Source of the DNA: Actinomadura macra NBRC 14102
Lineage (GTDB): Bacteria > Actinomycetota > Actinomycetes > Streptosporangiales > Streptosporangiaceae
Assembly (NCBI RefSeq): GCF_001552215.1
Contig: NZ_BCQT01000009.1
Location: forward strand, 1-64,000
Length of the DNA stretch: 64,000 bases
Direction of reading: 5' to 3'
Part shown: positions 50,470 through 59,509 of the stretch, piece by piece
Layout: the number at the start of each line of letters is the position of its first letter
How positions within the stretch are numbered: the first letter of the stretch is position 1
Program-made: the position numbers and the translations under genes
The notes under the pieces: generated by a model
The model's database searches: none
Told to the model about the DNA's origin: nothing
Seen by the model: only the letters and a program-made list of their open reading frames with translations

Positions 50470-52034
50470 GCGCCTGGGCCGACCACGTCACCGCCGCCCT
50501 CCTCGGCACCGAGCGCCGCGACCCGCCCGTTCTCCCCGAAGCGCCCGCCGGTCCCGGCGACAAGGCGGCCCGGCTGCTCGACCAGGCGGCCCTCCTCACC
50601 GTCCGACGCCGCGCCGGCCGCCGGCCCACCGGCGCCGCCGAGGTCATCGCGGCGGCGCCGGCCGAGAGCGTTCCGACCGTCCCGGCGGTGGCGGCGGGGC
50701 GGCTGGGGCGGATCCTCGCCGGAGAGCAGATCCGGGTGCTGCCCGAGTGGCTGGACGCGGCGGCGGCGCACGGATGGCGGGTGCCGGCCCGGCTGCTGCC
50801 CGAGCTGCTGGAGCGGGGCCGCAGCGACCGGATGCTGCGCCCGTCGATCGCCCGGTCCGCGGGACGCCGCGGAGTCTGGCTGGCCCTGCAGAACACCGAC
50901 TGGGCCTACCTCGTCGGGGCGGGGGACGACCCCGGCGGCGGGGCGGACGTGTGGGAGACCGGGACGCGCAACCAGCGGGTCGCCTTTCTGACCAGGCTGC
51001 GCGGTGACGACCCGGGCGGGGCCCGCGAGCTGCTCTGCGAGACATGGGTGAAGGAGCCGGCGCCCGACCGCGCGGCGTTTCTCGCCACGTTCGAGCACGG
51101 GCTGTCCTTGGACGATGAGGAGTTCCTGGAAACGGCTCTGGAAGACCGCGGTAAGGACGTCCGGCAGCTCGCCTCCGACCTGCTCGCCCGCGTGCCGGGT
51201 TCGGCGTACGGGCGGCGCATGGCGGCCCGCGCCCGCGCCTGCGTGGCGCCCCAGACCCGCGCCGTCCGGGGACGTGACCAGACCTGTGTCGTGGTCGAGC
51301 CGCCGCGCGAGCACGACGAGGACCTCGCGCGGGACGGCGTCCCGTTCCACCCCAGCGGTTCGTTCACGCCGGGAGGCCCGAACGGTCCGATCGGCGCCAG
51401 GGCCGCGTGGCTCCGCGAGATCCTCGCCCGCACCCCCTTGAGCACCTGGACGGAGACGTTCGGGCTGCCCCCGATGGAGATCGTCTGCCTGCCGCTGGGA
51501 ACCCCCGAGCGTCCTGGTCCGCCGGACGGCGGGGCCGCGCAGAGGGCGTTCGGCGATGTCGACGGGCGGGTGGCGCGGGACGTGCACATCGGGTGGGCGC
51601 GGGCGGCGCTCAGGCAGCGTGACGCCGAGTGGGCGCGCGCGCTGCTCAAGGGCGGTGTCGTTGTCGACGAGCCTGAGGCGCTCGCCGACCTGCTGGCCGT
51701 CCTGCCCTCGGACGAGCGGGAGTCCGCGGCGGCGGACCTGATCCGGTGGGTGGACGGCCATCCCGATCTGCTGCGCGTCCTCGAACGGGTGCCGGGTCCG
51801 TGGACGAGCGCGCTCGCGGCCGCCGTGGTCGCGACGCTGACGTCCGCGGCCGAGCGGCCCGCGCACCGCGACGAGCACGCGCTCACCCAGTTGTGCCGGC
51901 TCGCCGACCAGCGGCTCGACCCGGCCGCCGCCGCCCGGCTGGAGGCCGCCGGCCCGGCGGCGCCGCGCGCCGTCCTTGAACTGATCGCTACCTTGCGGTT
52001 CCGTGACGAGATGCTGAAGGAGCTCGCTCCGTGA
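50466..52034 (+). CDS. DUF5691 family protein
   Basis: 522 residues from GTG 50466, overlapping the SWIM gene stop by GTGA. Opens with SAWADHVTAALLGTERRDPP, the family's usual beginning, then Ala/Leu-rich helical repeats with ARSAGRRGVWLALQNTDWAYL and a central segment on acidic loops (EPPREHDEDLARDGV). Looks like a helical solenoid adaptor; no enzymatic motif seen. Always found with SWIM, AAA and VWA genes as far as I recall. Confidence 0.85.
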   Translation: MSAWADHVTAALLGTERRDPPVLPEAPAGPGDKAARLLDQAALLTVRRRAGRRPTGAAEVIAAAPAESVPTVPAVAAGRLGRILAGEQIRVLPEWLDAAAAHGWRVPARLLPELLERGRSDRMLRPSIARSAGRRGVWLALQNTDWAYLVGAGDDPGGGADVWETGTRNQRVAFLTRLRGDDPGGARELLCETWVKEPAPDRAAFLATFEHGLSLDDEEFLETALEDRGKDVRQLASDLLARVPGSAYGRRMAARARACVAPQTRAVRGRDQTCVVVEPPREHDEDLARDGVPFHPSGSFTPGGPNGPIGARAAWLREILARTPLSTWTETFGLPPMEIVCLPLGTPERPGPPDGGAAQRAFGDVDGRVARDVHIGWARAALRQRDAEWARALLKGGVVVDEPEALADLLAVLPSDERESAAADLIRWVDGHPDLLRVLERVPGPWTSALAAAVVATLTSAAERPAHRDEHALTQLCRLADQRLDPAAAARLEAAGPAAPRAVLELIATLRFRDEMLKELAP

Positions 52035-53170
52035 TGACCAACGAGTCTGTGCCGGGGGGTCTGGCGGGTCGTCCCCCTAGGGAGCAGAGCGCAGAGGCCG
52101 TTCTGCGACCGCACGCCGAGCAGGAGAACGCCGGCGAGTTGAAGCGGCTGGCCGAGCACGACGATCGGCCGCGCCCGCCGGGCTGGCGGCTGTCGCCGTG
52201 GGCGGTCACCCTGTATCTGCTCGGCGGCGAACTTCCGGACGGCACGGTGATCGGCCCGAAGTACGTGGGCCCGCGCCGGCTGGTGGAGGTCGCGGTCGCG
52301 ACGCTCGCCACCGACCGGGCGTTGCTGCTGCTCGGCGTCCCCGGCACGGCCAAGACGTGGGTGTCGGAGCACTTGGCCGCCGCCATCAGCGGCGACTCGA
52401 CGTTGCTGGTGCAGGGGACGGCGGGAACCTCCGAGGAGGCCGTCCGGTACGGGTGGAACTACGCGCGGTTGCTCGCGGAGGGGCCGTCGGAGAAGGCGCT
52501 CGTGGAGAGCCCGCTGATGCACGCGATGCGGACCGGGGCCGTCGCGCGGATCGAGGAGCTCACCCGGATGCCGTCCGACGTGCAGGACACGCTGATCACC
52601 GTCCTGTCGGAGAAGACGCTGCCCGTCCCCGAGCTCGGCACCGAGGTGCAGGCGCGCAAGGGCTTCACGGTGATCGCGACCGCGAACGACCGTGACCGGG
52701 GCGTCAACGAGCTGTCCAGCGCGCTGCGCCGGCGGTTCAACACCGTGGTGCTCCCGCTGCCCGAGTCCGCTGAGGACGAGGTGGACATCGTGGCCCGCCG
52801 GGTCGAGGAGATCGGCAGCGCGCTGGAACTGCCGGAGAGCCCGGCGGGGCTGGAGGAGATCCGCCGGGTCGTCACCGTGTTCCGGGAGCTGCGTTCCGGG
52901 CTCACCGGCGACGGCCAGACCAAGCTCAAGTCGCCCAGCGGGACGCTCAGCACCGCCGAGGCGATCTCGGTGATCACCAGTGGGCTGGCGCTCGCCGCGC
53001 ACTTCGGCGACGGGGTCCTGCGCGCGGCGGACGTCGCGGGCGGCATCGTCGGCGCCGTCGTCCAGGACCCGGTGTCGGACCGCGTGGTGTGGCAGGAGTA
53101 CCTGGAGACGGTCGTACGGGACCGTGCCGAGTGGCTCGACTTCTACCGGGCCTGCCGGGAGGTGTCTTGA
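52031..53170 (+). CDS. MoxR-like AAA+ ATPase (second copy, AAA_5 type)
   Basis: 379 residues; GTG 52031, eight bases after AAGGAG and overlapping the upstream stop; ATG 52034 is the alternative. Walker A GVPGTAKTWVSEHL, Walker B region AVARIEELTRMPSDVQDTLITVL, sensor 1 TVIATANDRDRGVNEL and Arg finger SALRRRFNTV. The ~65-residue N-terminal extension is variable. Likely remodels the VWA or DUF5682 protein encoded downstream, as MoxR proteins do with VWA partners. Confidence 0.92.
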   Translation: MMTNESVPGGLAGRPPREQSAEAVLRPHAEQENAGELKRLAEHDDRPRPPGWRLSPWAVTLYLLGGELPDGTVIGPKYVGPRRLVEVAVATLATDRALLLLGVPGTAKTWVSEHLAAAISGDSTLLVQGTAGTSEEAVRYGWNYARLLAEGPSEKALVESPLMHAMRTGAVARIEELTRMPSDVQDTLITVLSEKTLPVPELGTEVQARKGFTVIATANDRDRGVNELSSALRRRFNTVVLPLPESAEDEVDIVARRVEEIGSALELPESPAGLEEIRRVVTVFRELRSGLTGDGQTKLKSPSGTLSTAEAISVITSGLALAAHFGDGVLRAADVAGGIVGAVVQDPVSDRVVWQEYLETVVRDRAEWLDFYRACREVS

Positions 53171-55467
53171 CGGGTCACCGGGTCGAGGTCTACGGCATCC
53201 GGCATCACGGGCCGGGCTCGGCCCGCGCGCTGCGGGCAGCGTTGGAGGATTACGGGCCCGACGCGGTGCTGATCGAGGGCCCGCCGGAGGCCGACGCCAT
53301 CGTGGAGTTGGCCGCCGACCCCGGGATGGTGCCGCCGGTCGCGTTGCTGGCCTACTCCCCCGCGGCGGACGGCGACGACCGCAAGGCCGCGTTCTGGCCG
53401 TTCGCCGAGTTCAGCCCGGAATGGCAGGCCGTGCGGCACGCCCTCGCAGCGGGCGCGGCGGTCCGGTTCTGCGACCTGCCGGCGGCGCACCAGCTCGTCC
53501 CGGCGGAGGAGGAACCCCAGGAGCCACCCGCCGGTGATCCGCCCGCCGAGGCGCGGCCTCCGGCCCCCGAGGAGGGGATCCGGCTCGATCCGCTGGGCTG
53601 GCTGGCGAAGGCCGCCGGGTATGACGACACCGAGCGCTGGTGGGACGACGTCGTGGAGCATCGCCACGACGACCCGTCCCCGTTCCCCGCCATCGCCGAG
53701 GCCATGACGGAGCTGCGGGAGCAGTTGGCCACCCTGCCGGAGGAGACCGCACGGGCGGGCCTGCCGGCGGGATATCTGCGGCGCGAGGAACAGCGTGAGG
53801 CCCACATGCGCCGGACGCTGCGCCGGGCTCTGAAGGACGGGTACGAGCGGGTCGCCGTGGTGTGCGGCGCCTGGCACGTCCCGGCGCTGCTGGCCACCGT
53901 GCCCGCGGCCCGCGACGACCGGACGCTGCGGGGCCTGCCGAAGGTGAGGGTCGCGACGACGTGGGTGCCGTGGACGCACGGGAGGCTCGCCGGGCGGTCC
54001 GGGTACGGCGCGGGCGTGCGCTCCCCCGGCTGGTACCACCACCTGTTCGCGGCGCGCGACCGTCCGGTCGAGCGCTGGCTCACCGCCGCCGCGCGGGTGT
54101 TGCGCGAGGAGGGCCTGCACGTCTCGTCCGCGCACGTGATCGAGGCCGTCCGGCTCGCGGAGGCGCTCGCCGCGCTGCGCGGCCGTCCCCTCGCCGGGCT
54201 GGACGAGGTCACCGAGGCCACCCGGGCGGTGCTGTGCGAGGGCGCCGAGCTGCCCGTCGAGCTGATCCAGCGGCGTCTGGTCGTCGGTGAGCGGCTCGGT
54301 GCCGTACCGGAGCGGACCCCGATGGTGCCGCTGCAACGCGACCTGCAAGCCGAGCAGCGGCGGCTGCGGCTCAAGCCGTCGGCGCTGGACAAGGAGCAGG
54401 ACCTCGATCTGCGCAAGCCCACCGATGTGGACCGCAGCCGGCTGCTGCACCGGCTGCGCCTGCTGGACGTCGACTGGGGCGTCCCGGCGGAGAGCCGGTC
54501 GAAGGGCACGTTCCGCGAGACGTGGACGCTGGTGTGGCGGCCGGAGTTCGATGTCGAGCTGATCGAGGCGAGCGCCTGGGGCACCACCGTGCGCGGCGCC
54601 GCCACCGCGCGCGCCGAGGCGCTGGCGACGGGTGCGCGGACGCTCGCCGATCTCACATCCGTCGCCGAGCGGTGCCTGCTGGCCGACCTCGGCGGCGCGC
54701 TGCCCGCGGTGATGCACGCCCTGGCCGACCGGGCCGCCGTGGACACCGATGTCGCGCGTCTGATGGCGGCGCTGCCCGCGCTCGTCCGGGCGCTGCGGTA
54801 CGGGGACGTGCGGGGCACGTCGACCGGCCCGCTCCGCACCGTCGTGGACGGTCTCGTGGTGCGGATCTGCGTCGGCCTGCCGCCCGCGCTCGCCGGCCTG
54901 GACGACGCCGCCGCCCGCGAGCTGCTCGGCCACATCGACGCCGTCCACGGCGCGCTGGCCCTGCTCGGCGACGATGTAGCAGAGGGGCACATCGAGCGCT
55001 GGCGCCGCACGCTGGAGGGCCTCGTCGCCCGCCCGGACGTTCTGCACGGCCTCGTGGAGGGCCGCCTCACCCGCCTCCTGCACGACGCGGGGCGCCTGCC
55101 CGACGTCGCCGATCGGATGGCCCGGGCCGTGTCCGTGGGCGCCGCGCCCGACCGGGCGGCGGCCTGGGTCGAGGGGTTCCTGTCCGGCGGCGGCCTGCTG
55201 CTCATGCACGACGAGGCGCTGCTGCGTCTCGTGGACGGCTGGATCTCCAGGCTCCCCGCCGCTTCCTTCACCGACGTCCTGCCCCTGCTGCGCCGCACCT
55301 TCGGCGCCTTCGCGGCGGCGGAGCGGCGCGCGATCGGCGAGCGGGTCCGTCGCCTCGGCGCGACCGCGGGGCCGGCCCATGCCGCCGGGGACGACCTGGA
55401 CGCGGCCCGCGCGGCCCCCGCGGCGGAAACGGCGCTGGCCATCCTCGGCTGGAAGGGGTCCCGGTGA
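53167..55467 (+). CDS. DUF5682 family protein, TraB/EreA-like N-terminal domain
   Basis: 766 residues, from TTG 53167: GGGAGG lies four bases upstream and TTG overlaps the previous stop as TTGA; no ATG or GTG exists in frame nearby. N-terminal VYGIRHHGPGSARALR with VLIEGPPEAD, and VVCGAWHVPAL near residue 240, are the paired His motifs of the TraB/EreA-type fold, possibly a metal-dependent hydrolase (inference). An acidic linker sits at ~115-150; the C-terminal half is long helical repeats. Probably the effector or enzyme of the operon. Confidence 0.85.
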   Translation: MTGHRVEVYGIRHHGPGSARALRAALEDYGPDAVLIEGPPEADAIVELAADPGMVPPVALLAYSPAADGDDRKAAFWPFAEFSPEWQAVRHALAAGAAVRFCDLPAAHQLVPAEEEPQEPPAGDPPAEARPPAPEEGIRLDPLGWLAKAAGYDDTERWWDDVVEHRHDDPSPFPAIAEAMTELREQLATLPEETARAGLPAGYLRREEQREAHMRRTLRRALKDGYERVAVVCGAWHVPALLATVPAARDDRTLRGLPKVRVATTWVPWTHGRLAGRSGYGAGVRSPGWYHHLFAARDRPVERWLTAAARVLREEGLHVSSAHVIEAVRLAEALAALRGRPLAGLDEVTEATRAVLCEGAELPVELIQRRLVVGERLGAVPERTPMVPLQRDLQAEQRRLRLKPSALDKEQDLDLRKPTDVDRSRLLHRLRLLDVDWGVPAESRSKGTFRETWTLVWRPEFDVELIEASAWGTTVRGAATARAEALATGARTLADLTSVAERCLLADLGGALPAVMHALADRAAVDTDVARLMAALPALVRALRYGDVRGTSTGPLRTVVDGLVVRICVGLPPALAGLDDAAARELLGHIDAVHGALALLGDDVAEGHIERWRRTLEGLVARPDVLHGLVEGRLTRLLHDAGRLPDVADRMARAVSVGAAPDRAAAWVEGFLSGGGLLLMHDEALLRLVDGWISRLPAASFTDVLPLLRRTFGAFAAAERRAIGERVRRLGATAGPAHAAGDDLDAARAAPAAETALAILGWKGSR

Positions 55468-56642
55468 GCGGCGACGACGGCGAGCGGCTCCGGCGGTGGC
55501 GGCTCGTGCTGGGCGGCGAACGGGCGGACGGCACCGGTGTGGCGCTGACCGGCGACGACGCGCGGATGGACGGGGCGCTGGAGCGGCTCTACGGCGCGGG
55601 CGACCGCGACGAGGGCCGGTCCCGGCCGGGGCGGCGCAGCGCCGGGCTCGGCGATTCGGCGCCGTCGGTCGCGCGCTGGCTCGGCGACATCCGCGCCTAC
55701 TTCCCGTCGACGGTCGTCCAGGTCATGCAGAGGGACGCGATCGAACGGCTCGACCTCACCCGGCTGCTGATGGAGCCGGAGATGCTGGAGGCGGTCGAAC
55801 CGGACGTCCATCTGGTCGGCACGCTGCTGTCGCTCAACCGGGTGATGCCCGACCGGGCGCGGGAGTCGGCGCGGGCGGTGGTCCGGACGGTCGTCGCCGA
55901 TCTGGAGCGCCGGCTCGCGCAGCGGACCCGGTCGGCGGTCGGCGGGGCCCTGGACCGGACGGCGCGCGTCCACCGGCCCCGGCGGCTCGCCGATGTCGAC
56001 TGGGAGCGGACGATCCGCGCGAACCTGCGGCACTACCTGCCCGAGCACCGCACGCTCGTCCCGGAACGGCTGGTCGGATACGGGCGGCGGCGGCAGTCCG
56101 TCGAACGGGACGTGGTCCTCGCCATCGACCAGAGCGGCTCGATGGCGGCGTCGGTGGTGTACGCGAGCGTGTTCGGCGCGGCGCTGGCCTCGACGCGGTC
56201 GCTGCGGACGTCGCTTGTGGTGTTCGACACCGCCGTCGCCGATCTGACCGACCAGTTGCACGACCCGGTGGAGGTGCTGTTCGGCACGCAGTTGGGGGGC
56301 GGTACCGACATCAACCGGGCGCTCGCGTACTGCCAGGGTCTCATCACCCGCCCGAACGACACGATCCTCGTGCTGGTCAGCGACCTGTACGAGGGCGGGA
56401 TCCGGGAGGAGATGCTGCGGCGGGTGGGCGCGCTGACGGCGTCCGGCGTGCAGGTCGTGGTGCTGCTGGCGCTGTCGGACGAGGGCGCCCCGGCCTACGA
56501 CCACGACAACGCGGCGGCGTTGGCCGCCCTCGGCGTGCCCGCGTTCGCCTGCACGCCCGACGCGTTCCCGGGCCTGATGGCCGCCGCGATCGAGCGCCGT
56601 GACCTGAGGGAGTGGTCGGAGCGCTCAGCGGGGGCCGGGTGA
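55464..56642 (+). CDS. VWA domain protein
   Basis: 392 residues from GTG 55464, overlapping the previous stop by GTGA. N-terminal ~210 residues helical with RARLAQRTRS-like basic stretches; C-terminal von Willebrand A domain with full MIDAS: DQSGSMAAS, then GGGTDINRAL and LVSDLYEGG. MIDAS domains bind Mg and partner proteins; MoxR-VWA pairs form chaperone complexes. Last gene of the operon; its final 18 bp overlap the convergent kinase gene. Confidence 0.92.
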   Translation: MSGDDGERLRRWRLVLGGERADGTGVALTGDDARMDGALERLYGAGDRDEGRSRPGRRSAGLGDSAPSVARWLGDIRAYFPSTVVQVMQRDAIERLDLTRLLMEPEMLEAVEPDVHLVGTLLSLNRVMPDRARESARAVVRTVVADLERRLAQRTRSAVGGALDRTARVHRPRRLADVDWERTIRANLRHYLPEHRTLVPERLVGYGRRRQSVERDVVLAIDQSGSMAASVVYASVFGAALASTRSLRTSLVVFDTAVADLTDQLHDPVEVLFGTQLGGGTDINRALAYCQGLITRPNDTILVLVSDLYEGGIREEMLRRVGALTASGVQVVVLLALSDEGAPAYDHDNAAALAALGVPAFACTPDAFPGLMAAAIERRDLREWSERSAGAG

Positions 56643-58280
56643 GGAGCGCAGCCCCATCGCGAGGAGGACCACCACCAGCGCGGTGATGATGGCGTGCCCG
56701 GCCAGGGCGGGGACGTCGATGTCGACGAGGGCGCCCCAGGCGCCCCACAACGCGACGCGGGCGACGCGGGCGGCCATCACCGTCCAGGCGCCGGCCCGGC
56801 TGCCCCGCCACGCCATGATCACCGCGACCAGGGTGACCGCCGCGAGGAGGGTGAACGATGTGGCGACCACGGGCAGCAGGCCGCCGCGATGGCCCACGGT
56901 CAGCGACGGCCGAGCGATGAGGATCGCGAGGGACGCGACGTCCAGCGCGGCCAGCAGCCCGGCCAGGATCAGCGCGATGACGGTCGCGGGGCCACGCCGC
57001 AGGACCCGGTGCGGCGGCTCGGCGGTGACCTGCCCCTGGGGGAACGGCGGAAGGCCGGAGGCCGCGCCCCCGTTGGGGGCGTACGGCGTGGGGGCGGGCT
57101 CCCGGAGCGTCGCCGGGTCGGCCCCGCGGGTGAGTTCGGCGGTGGGTCGGCCCGCCGCGGCGCCCACCGGCCCGTTCGGTGGCGCGGCGCCCCAGGCTCC
57201 GGCCGGAGGGCCCGGATACTGCTCGGTGGCCCCCTGAGTCACACCGGCTCCGGATGTCCCGGTATTCCCATGCGGCACGGCGTTCCCATGCGGCACAGCG
57301 CCGCCAGGAGTGGCGGTCGTACCCCAGCTCACGGCGGTGCCCGAGGACACGCCGGCGTTCGGCGGCGCGGCGCCCGGGTGGGCGGCGGTGCCCGGGATCG
57401 TGCCGCCGGAGATCGCCGTGGGATGCGGCGGCGGAGGGAAGTCGTGGGCGGGCTCGGCAGAACCGTGTTCGCCCAGGAGGCGGAGGAGAACGTCCTCGGA
57501 GGTGGGGCGGGCGGCCGGGTCGCGGGCCAGGCACGCCGCGGCGACCTCGGCGATCGGCCCGGGCAGGGGGCCGAGGTCGGGCGTCTCGTGCATGATCCGG
57601 TACATCACGGCGGGCAGCGGGCCGCCGGCGAAGGGGTCGCGGCCGGTCGCGGCGAACAGCAGGGTCCCCGCCCAGGCGAACAGGTCGGTGGCGGGGCTGA
57701 CACGCCCCGCGAACTGCTCGGGCGCCATGTAGGCGGGCGTCCCGACGACCTGGCTGGTCAGTGTGGCGCCCGCGTCGAACGCGCGGGCGATCCCGAAGTC
57801 GATCACGCGGGGGCCGTCCCGGCCCATCAGGACGTTCTGCGGCTTGAAATCACGGTGCACGATGCCGGCGCGGTGGATAGCGGTCAGTGCGGTGACCGAG
57901 CTGATCGCGAGCCGGTCGAGGTCGGCGCCGGCGCGCGGGCCGTCCTCCAGGACGAGGTCGCGCAGTGACCGGCCCGGCACGTACTCGCTGACGATGTAGG
58001 GACGGTCGCCCGCCATGTCGGCGGCGAGCATCTGCGCGGTGCAGAACCCGGCGACCCGCTGGAGCAGCGCGAGCTCGCGAACGAATCGGCCTCGGGCCGC
58101 GGCGTTGCCGAGCAACTGGGTATGCAGGAGCTTGACGGCGACGAGCGGCGGCAGGGTCCCCGGATCGACCGGGCGGCCGAGGAACACCACGCCCTGCCCG
58201 CCGACGCCGATCCGGCCGAGCAGCTCGCAGCCACCAAGGTGAGTGGGATCGGCGGCGTCGAGGGGAAGCGGGCTCGCCAT
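56625..58280 (-). CDS. Ser/Thr protein kinase with C-terminal membrane domain
   Basis: 551 residues from ATG 58280, five bases after GGGGG; a longer frame to 58403 is unsupported. Kinase domain ~15-285: Gly-loop GVGGQGVVFLG, Lys in VAVKLL, HRDFKPQNVL, DFGIA, GTPAYMAPEQ. A long Ala/Gly/Pro-rich linker with hexapeptide repeats follows, then four hydrophobic helices at the C terminus (~425-545). The membrane part lacks an obvious sensor domain. Divergent from the DUF6777 lipoprotein, a possible ligand or partner. Confidence 0.92.
   Translation of the reverse strand: MASPLPLDAADPTHLGGCELLGRIGVGGQGVVFLGRPVDPGTLPPLVAVKLLHTQLLGNAAARGRFVRELALLQRVAGFCTAQMLAADMAGDRPYIVSEYVPGRSLRDLVLEDGPRAGADLDRLAISSVTALTAIHRAGIVHRDFKPQNVLMGRDGPRVIDFGIARAFDAGATLTSQVVGTPAYMAPEQFAGRVSPATDLFAWAGTLLFAATGRDPFAGGPLPAVMYRIMHETPDLGPLPGPIAEVAAACLARDPAARPTSEDVLLRLLGEHGSAEPAHDFPPPPHPTAISGGTIPGTAAHPGAAPPNAGVSSGTAVSWGTTATPGGAVPHGNAVPHGNTGTSGAGVTQGATEQYPGPPAGAWGAAPPNGPVGAAAGRPTAELTRGADPATLREPAPTPYAPNGGAASGLPPFPQGQVTAEPPHRVLRRGPATVIALILAGLLAALDVASLAILIARPSLTVGHRGGLLPVVATSFTLLAAVTLVAVIMAWRGSRAGAWTVMAARVARVALWGAWGALVDIDVPALAGHAIITALVVVLLAMGLRSSPGPR
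57265..57300 (-). repeat. 18-bp tandem duplication in kinase linker
   Basis: Two near-identical 18-bp units (57265-57282 and 57283-57300, one mismatch) encode the hexapeptide series VPHGNAVPHGN in the disordered linker of the kinase. Confidence 0.7.
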
Positions 58281-58388
58281 TCGTACCCCCGTGGGTCCCC
58301 GAAAATTTAAGCATTTCACCGGGCACAAAACCGCTTCACCCGGCATCAAAGAGTATAGGTTCGGCAGGCCCGGAGCGGGAGACGACGC

Positions 58389-59465
58389 ATGCGTGAGATC
58401 CATTCGAGAATTGCCCGGCGCAGAGCCGCGGCGGTGTCCTTCACGGCACTGTGCGTGGCCGCGGGGACGCTGGCGGGCTGCGGCGATGCGGGGGCGACGA
58501 TCACCCGTCTCACCGTGGGGACGCCGGGGCCCGAGCCGTACACGCTAATGTCGGGCACCGACCAGACGAAGGTCGCGAACCGTCCGCAGGCGGGCGGGAC
58601 GCGGCAGGGCGACTCCCCCGGCCTGTACGGCGGGACGCGCCACGCGGCGAGCTGCGACCAGGGCAAGTTGATCGCGTTCCTGCAGGCCAACCCGGACAAG
58701 GCGAAGGCCTGGGCGGGGGTCCAGGGAATCCCCGTCGGCGACATCCCGCGCTATGTCTCGCGGCTGACCCCGGTCCTGCTCCGCACTGACACGCTCGTGA
58801 CCAACCACGGCTGGAACGCCGGGAAGGCGACCAGCGGACCCGCCGTCCTCCAGGCCGGAATGGGCGTCCTGGTCAATGGTTACGGGGTCCCCACGGTGAA
58901 GTGCAATTGCGGCAATCCGCTGACTCAGCCGGAGAAGAAGATCTCCACCGGGAAGGCGTCGTACCGTGGCCGCTCCTGGCCGGGCTTCACCAAGGCGAAA
59001 GTGACCAAGGTGCAGCCGAGGGATTCGCGGAAGGGGACGATCGAGACGTTCGTGCTCGTCGATCCGGGCGCCACGATGGGCTTCGAGCGGCCCCGCGCCA
59101 CTGCGGGCCCGGTGGACGGCCCGCCGACCGAGCTGCCCTCGACGGAGCTGGTCGGGCCGTCCGACACGCCGACGCCGTCGGACTCCGGCAGCAGTTCGCC
59201 GGGCACCGACGTGCCCACCGACGACCCGAGCATGACGCCCGGCACTGACACGCCGACCGAGCCGACGGAGCCCACCGAACCGTCCGAGCAGCCCACCGAG
59301 CCGGGCCCGACCGGCAGCGAGCCGGCACCGGGCATGTCCGCCGGCCCGAACTACGGCGGCACCGGGATGGAGCCGGGGGCGTCGGAGCCGAACCCGGGCG
59401 GGGCGCCGGACAGTCCGATCTCCATGGCGCCGTCCCGGGAACCGGAGACCCCGCCCACCTGGTGA
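58389..59465 (+). CDS. DUF6777 lipoprotein
   Basis: 358 residues; ATG 58389 follows GGGAG. Signal peptide with lipobox LAGC near residue 30, so a membrane-tethered extracellular lipoprotein. Core (~60-225) shows the DUF6777 pattern: SCDQGKLIAFLQANPDKAKAWAGVQ, TPVLLRTDTLVTNHGW, VLQAGMGVLVNGYGVP and CNCGNPL with Cys pair. The C-terminal ~130 residues are Pro/Thr/Glu repeats (TEPTEPTEP), a wall-spanning or disordered tail. Divergent from a Ser/Thr kinase. Confidence 0.88.
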   Translation: MREIHSRIARRRAAAVSFTALCVAAGTLAGCGDAGATITRLTVGTPGPEPYTLMSGTDQTKVANRPQAGGTRQGDSPGLYGGTRHAASCDQGKLIAFLQANPDKAKAWAGVQGIPVGDIPRYVSRLTPVLLRTDTLVTNHGWNAGKATSGPAVLQAGMGVLVNGYGVPTVKCNCGNPLTQPEKKISTGKASYRGRSWPGFTKAKVTKVQPRDSRKGTIETFVLVDPGATMGFERPRATAGPVDGPPTELPSTELVGPSDTPTPSDSGSSSPGTDVPTDDPSMTPGTDTPTEPTEPTEPSEQPTEPGPTGSEPAPGMSAGPNYGGTGMEPGASEPNPGGAPDSPISMAPSREPETPPTW

Positions 59466-59483
59466 AAGCCAATGCGGTACATT

Positions 59484-59509
59484 TGCTCATATGAGCAGTG
59501 CTTCATATG
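59484..59509. promoter_or_regulatory. ArsR/SmtB-type operator overlapping the start codon
   Basis: Perfect 14-bp palindrome TGCTCATATGAGCA (59484-59497) and a second CATATG at 59504-59509 form an ArsR-family type site covering the ATG at 59491. A TACATT -10-like element at 59478-59483 suggests a leaderless transcript starting at the ATG. Confidence 0.75.

Noticed and set aside
53352..56504. 1050-residue minus-strand frame opposite DUF5682 and VWA
   Set aside because: Composition is low-complexity Arg/Ser and it contradicts the MIDAS and TraB-like motifs on the plus strand.
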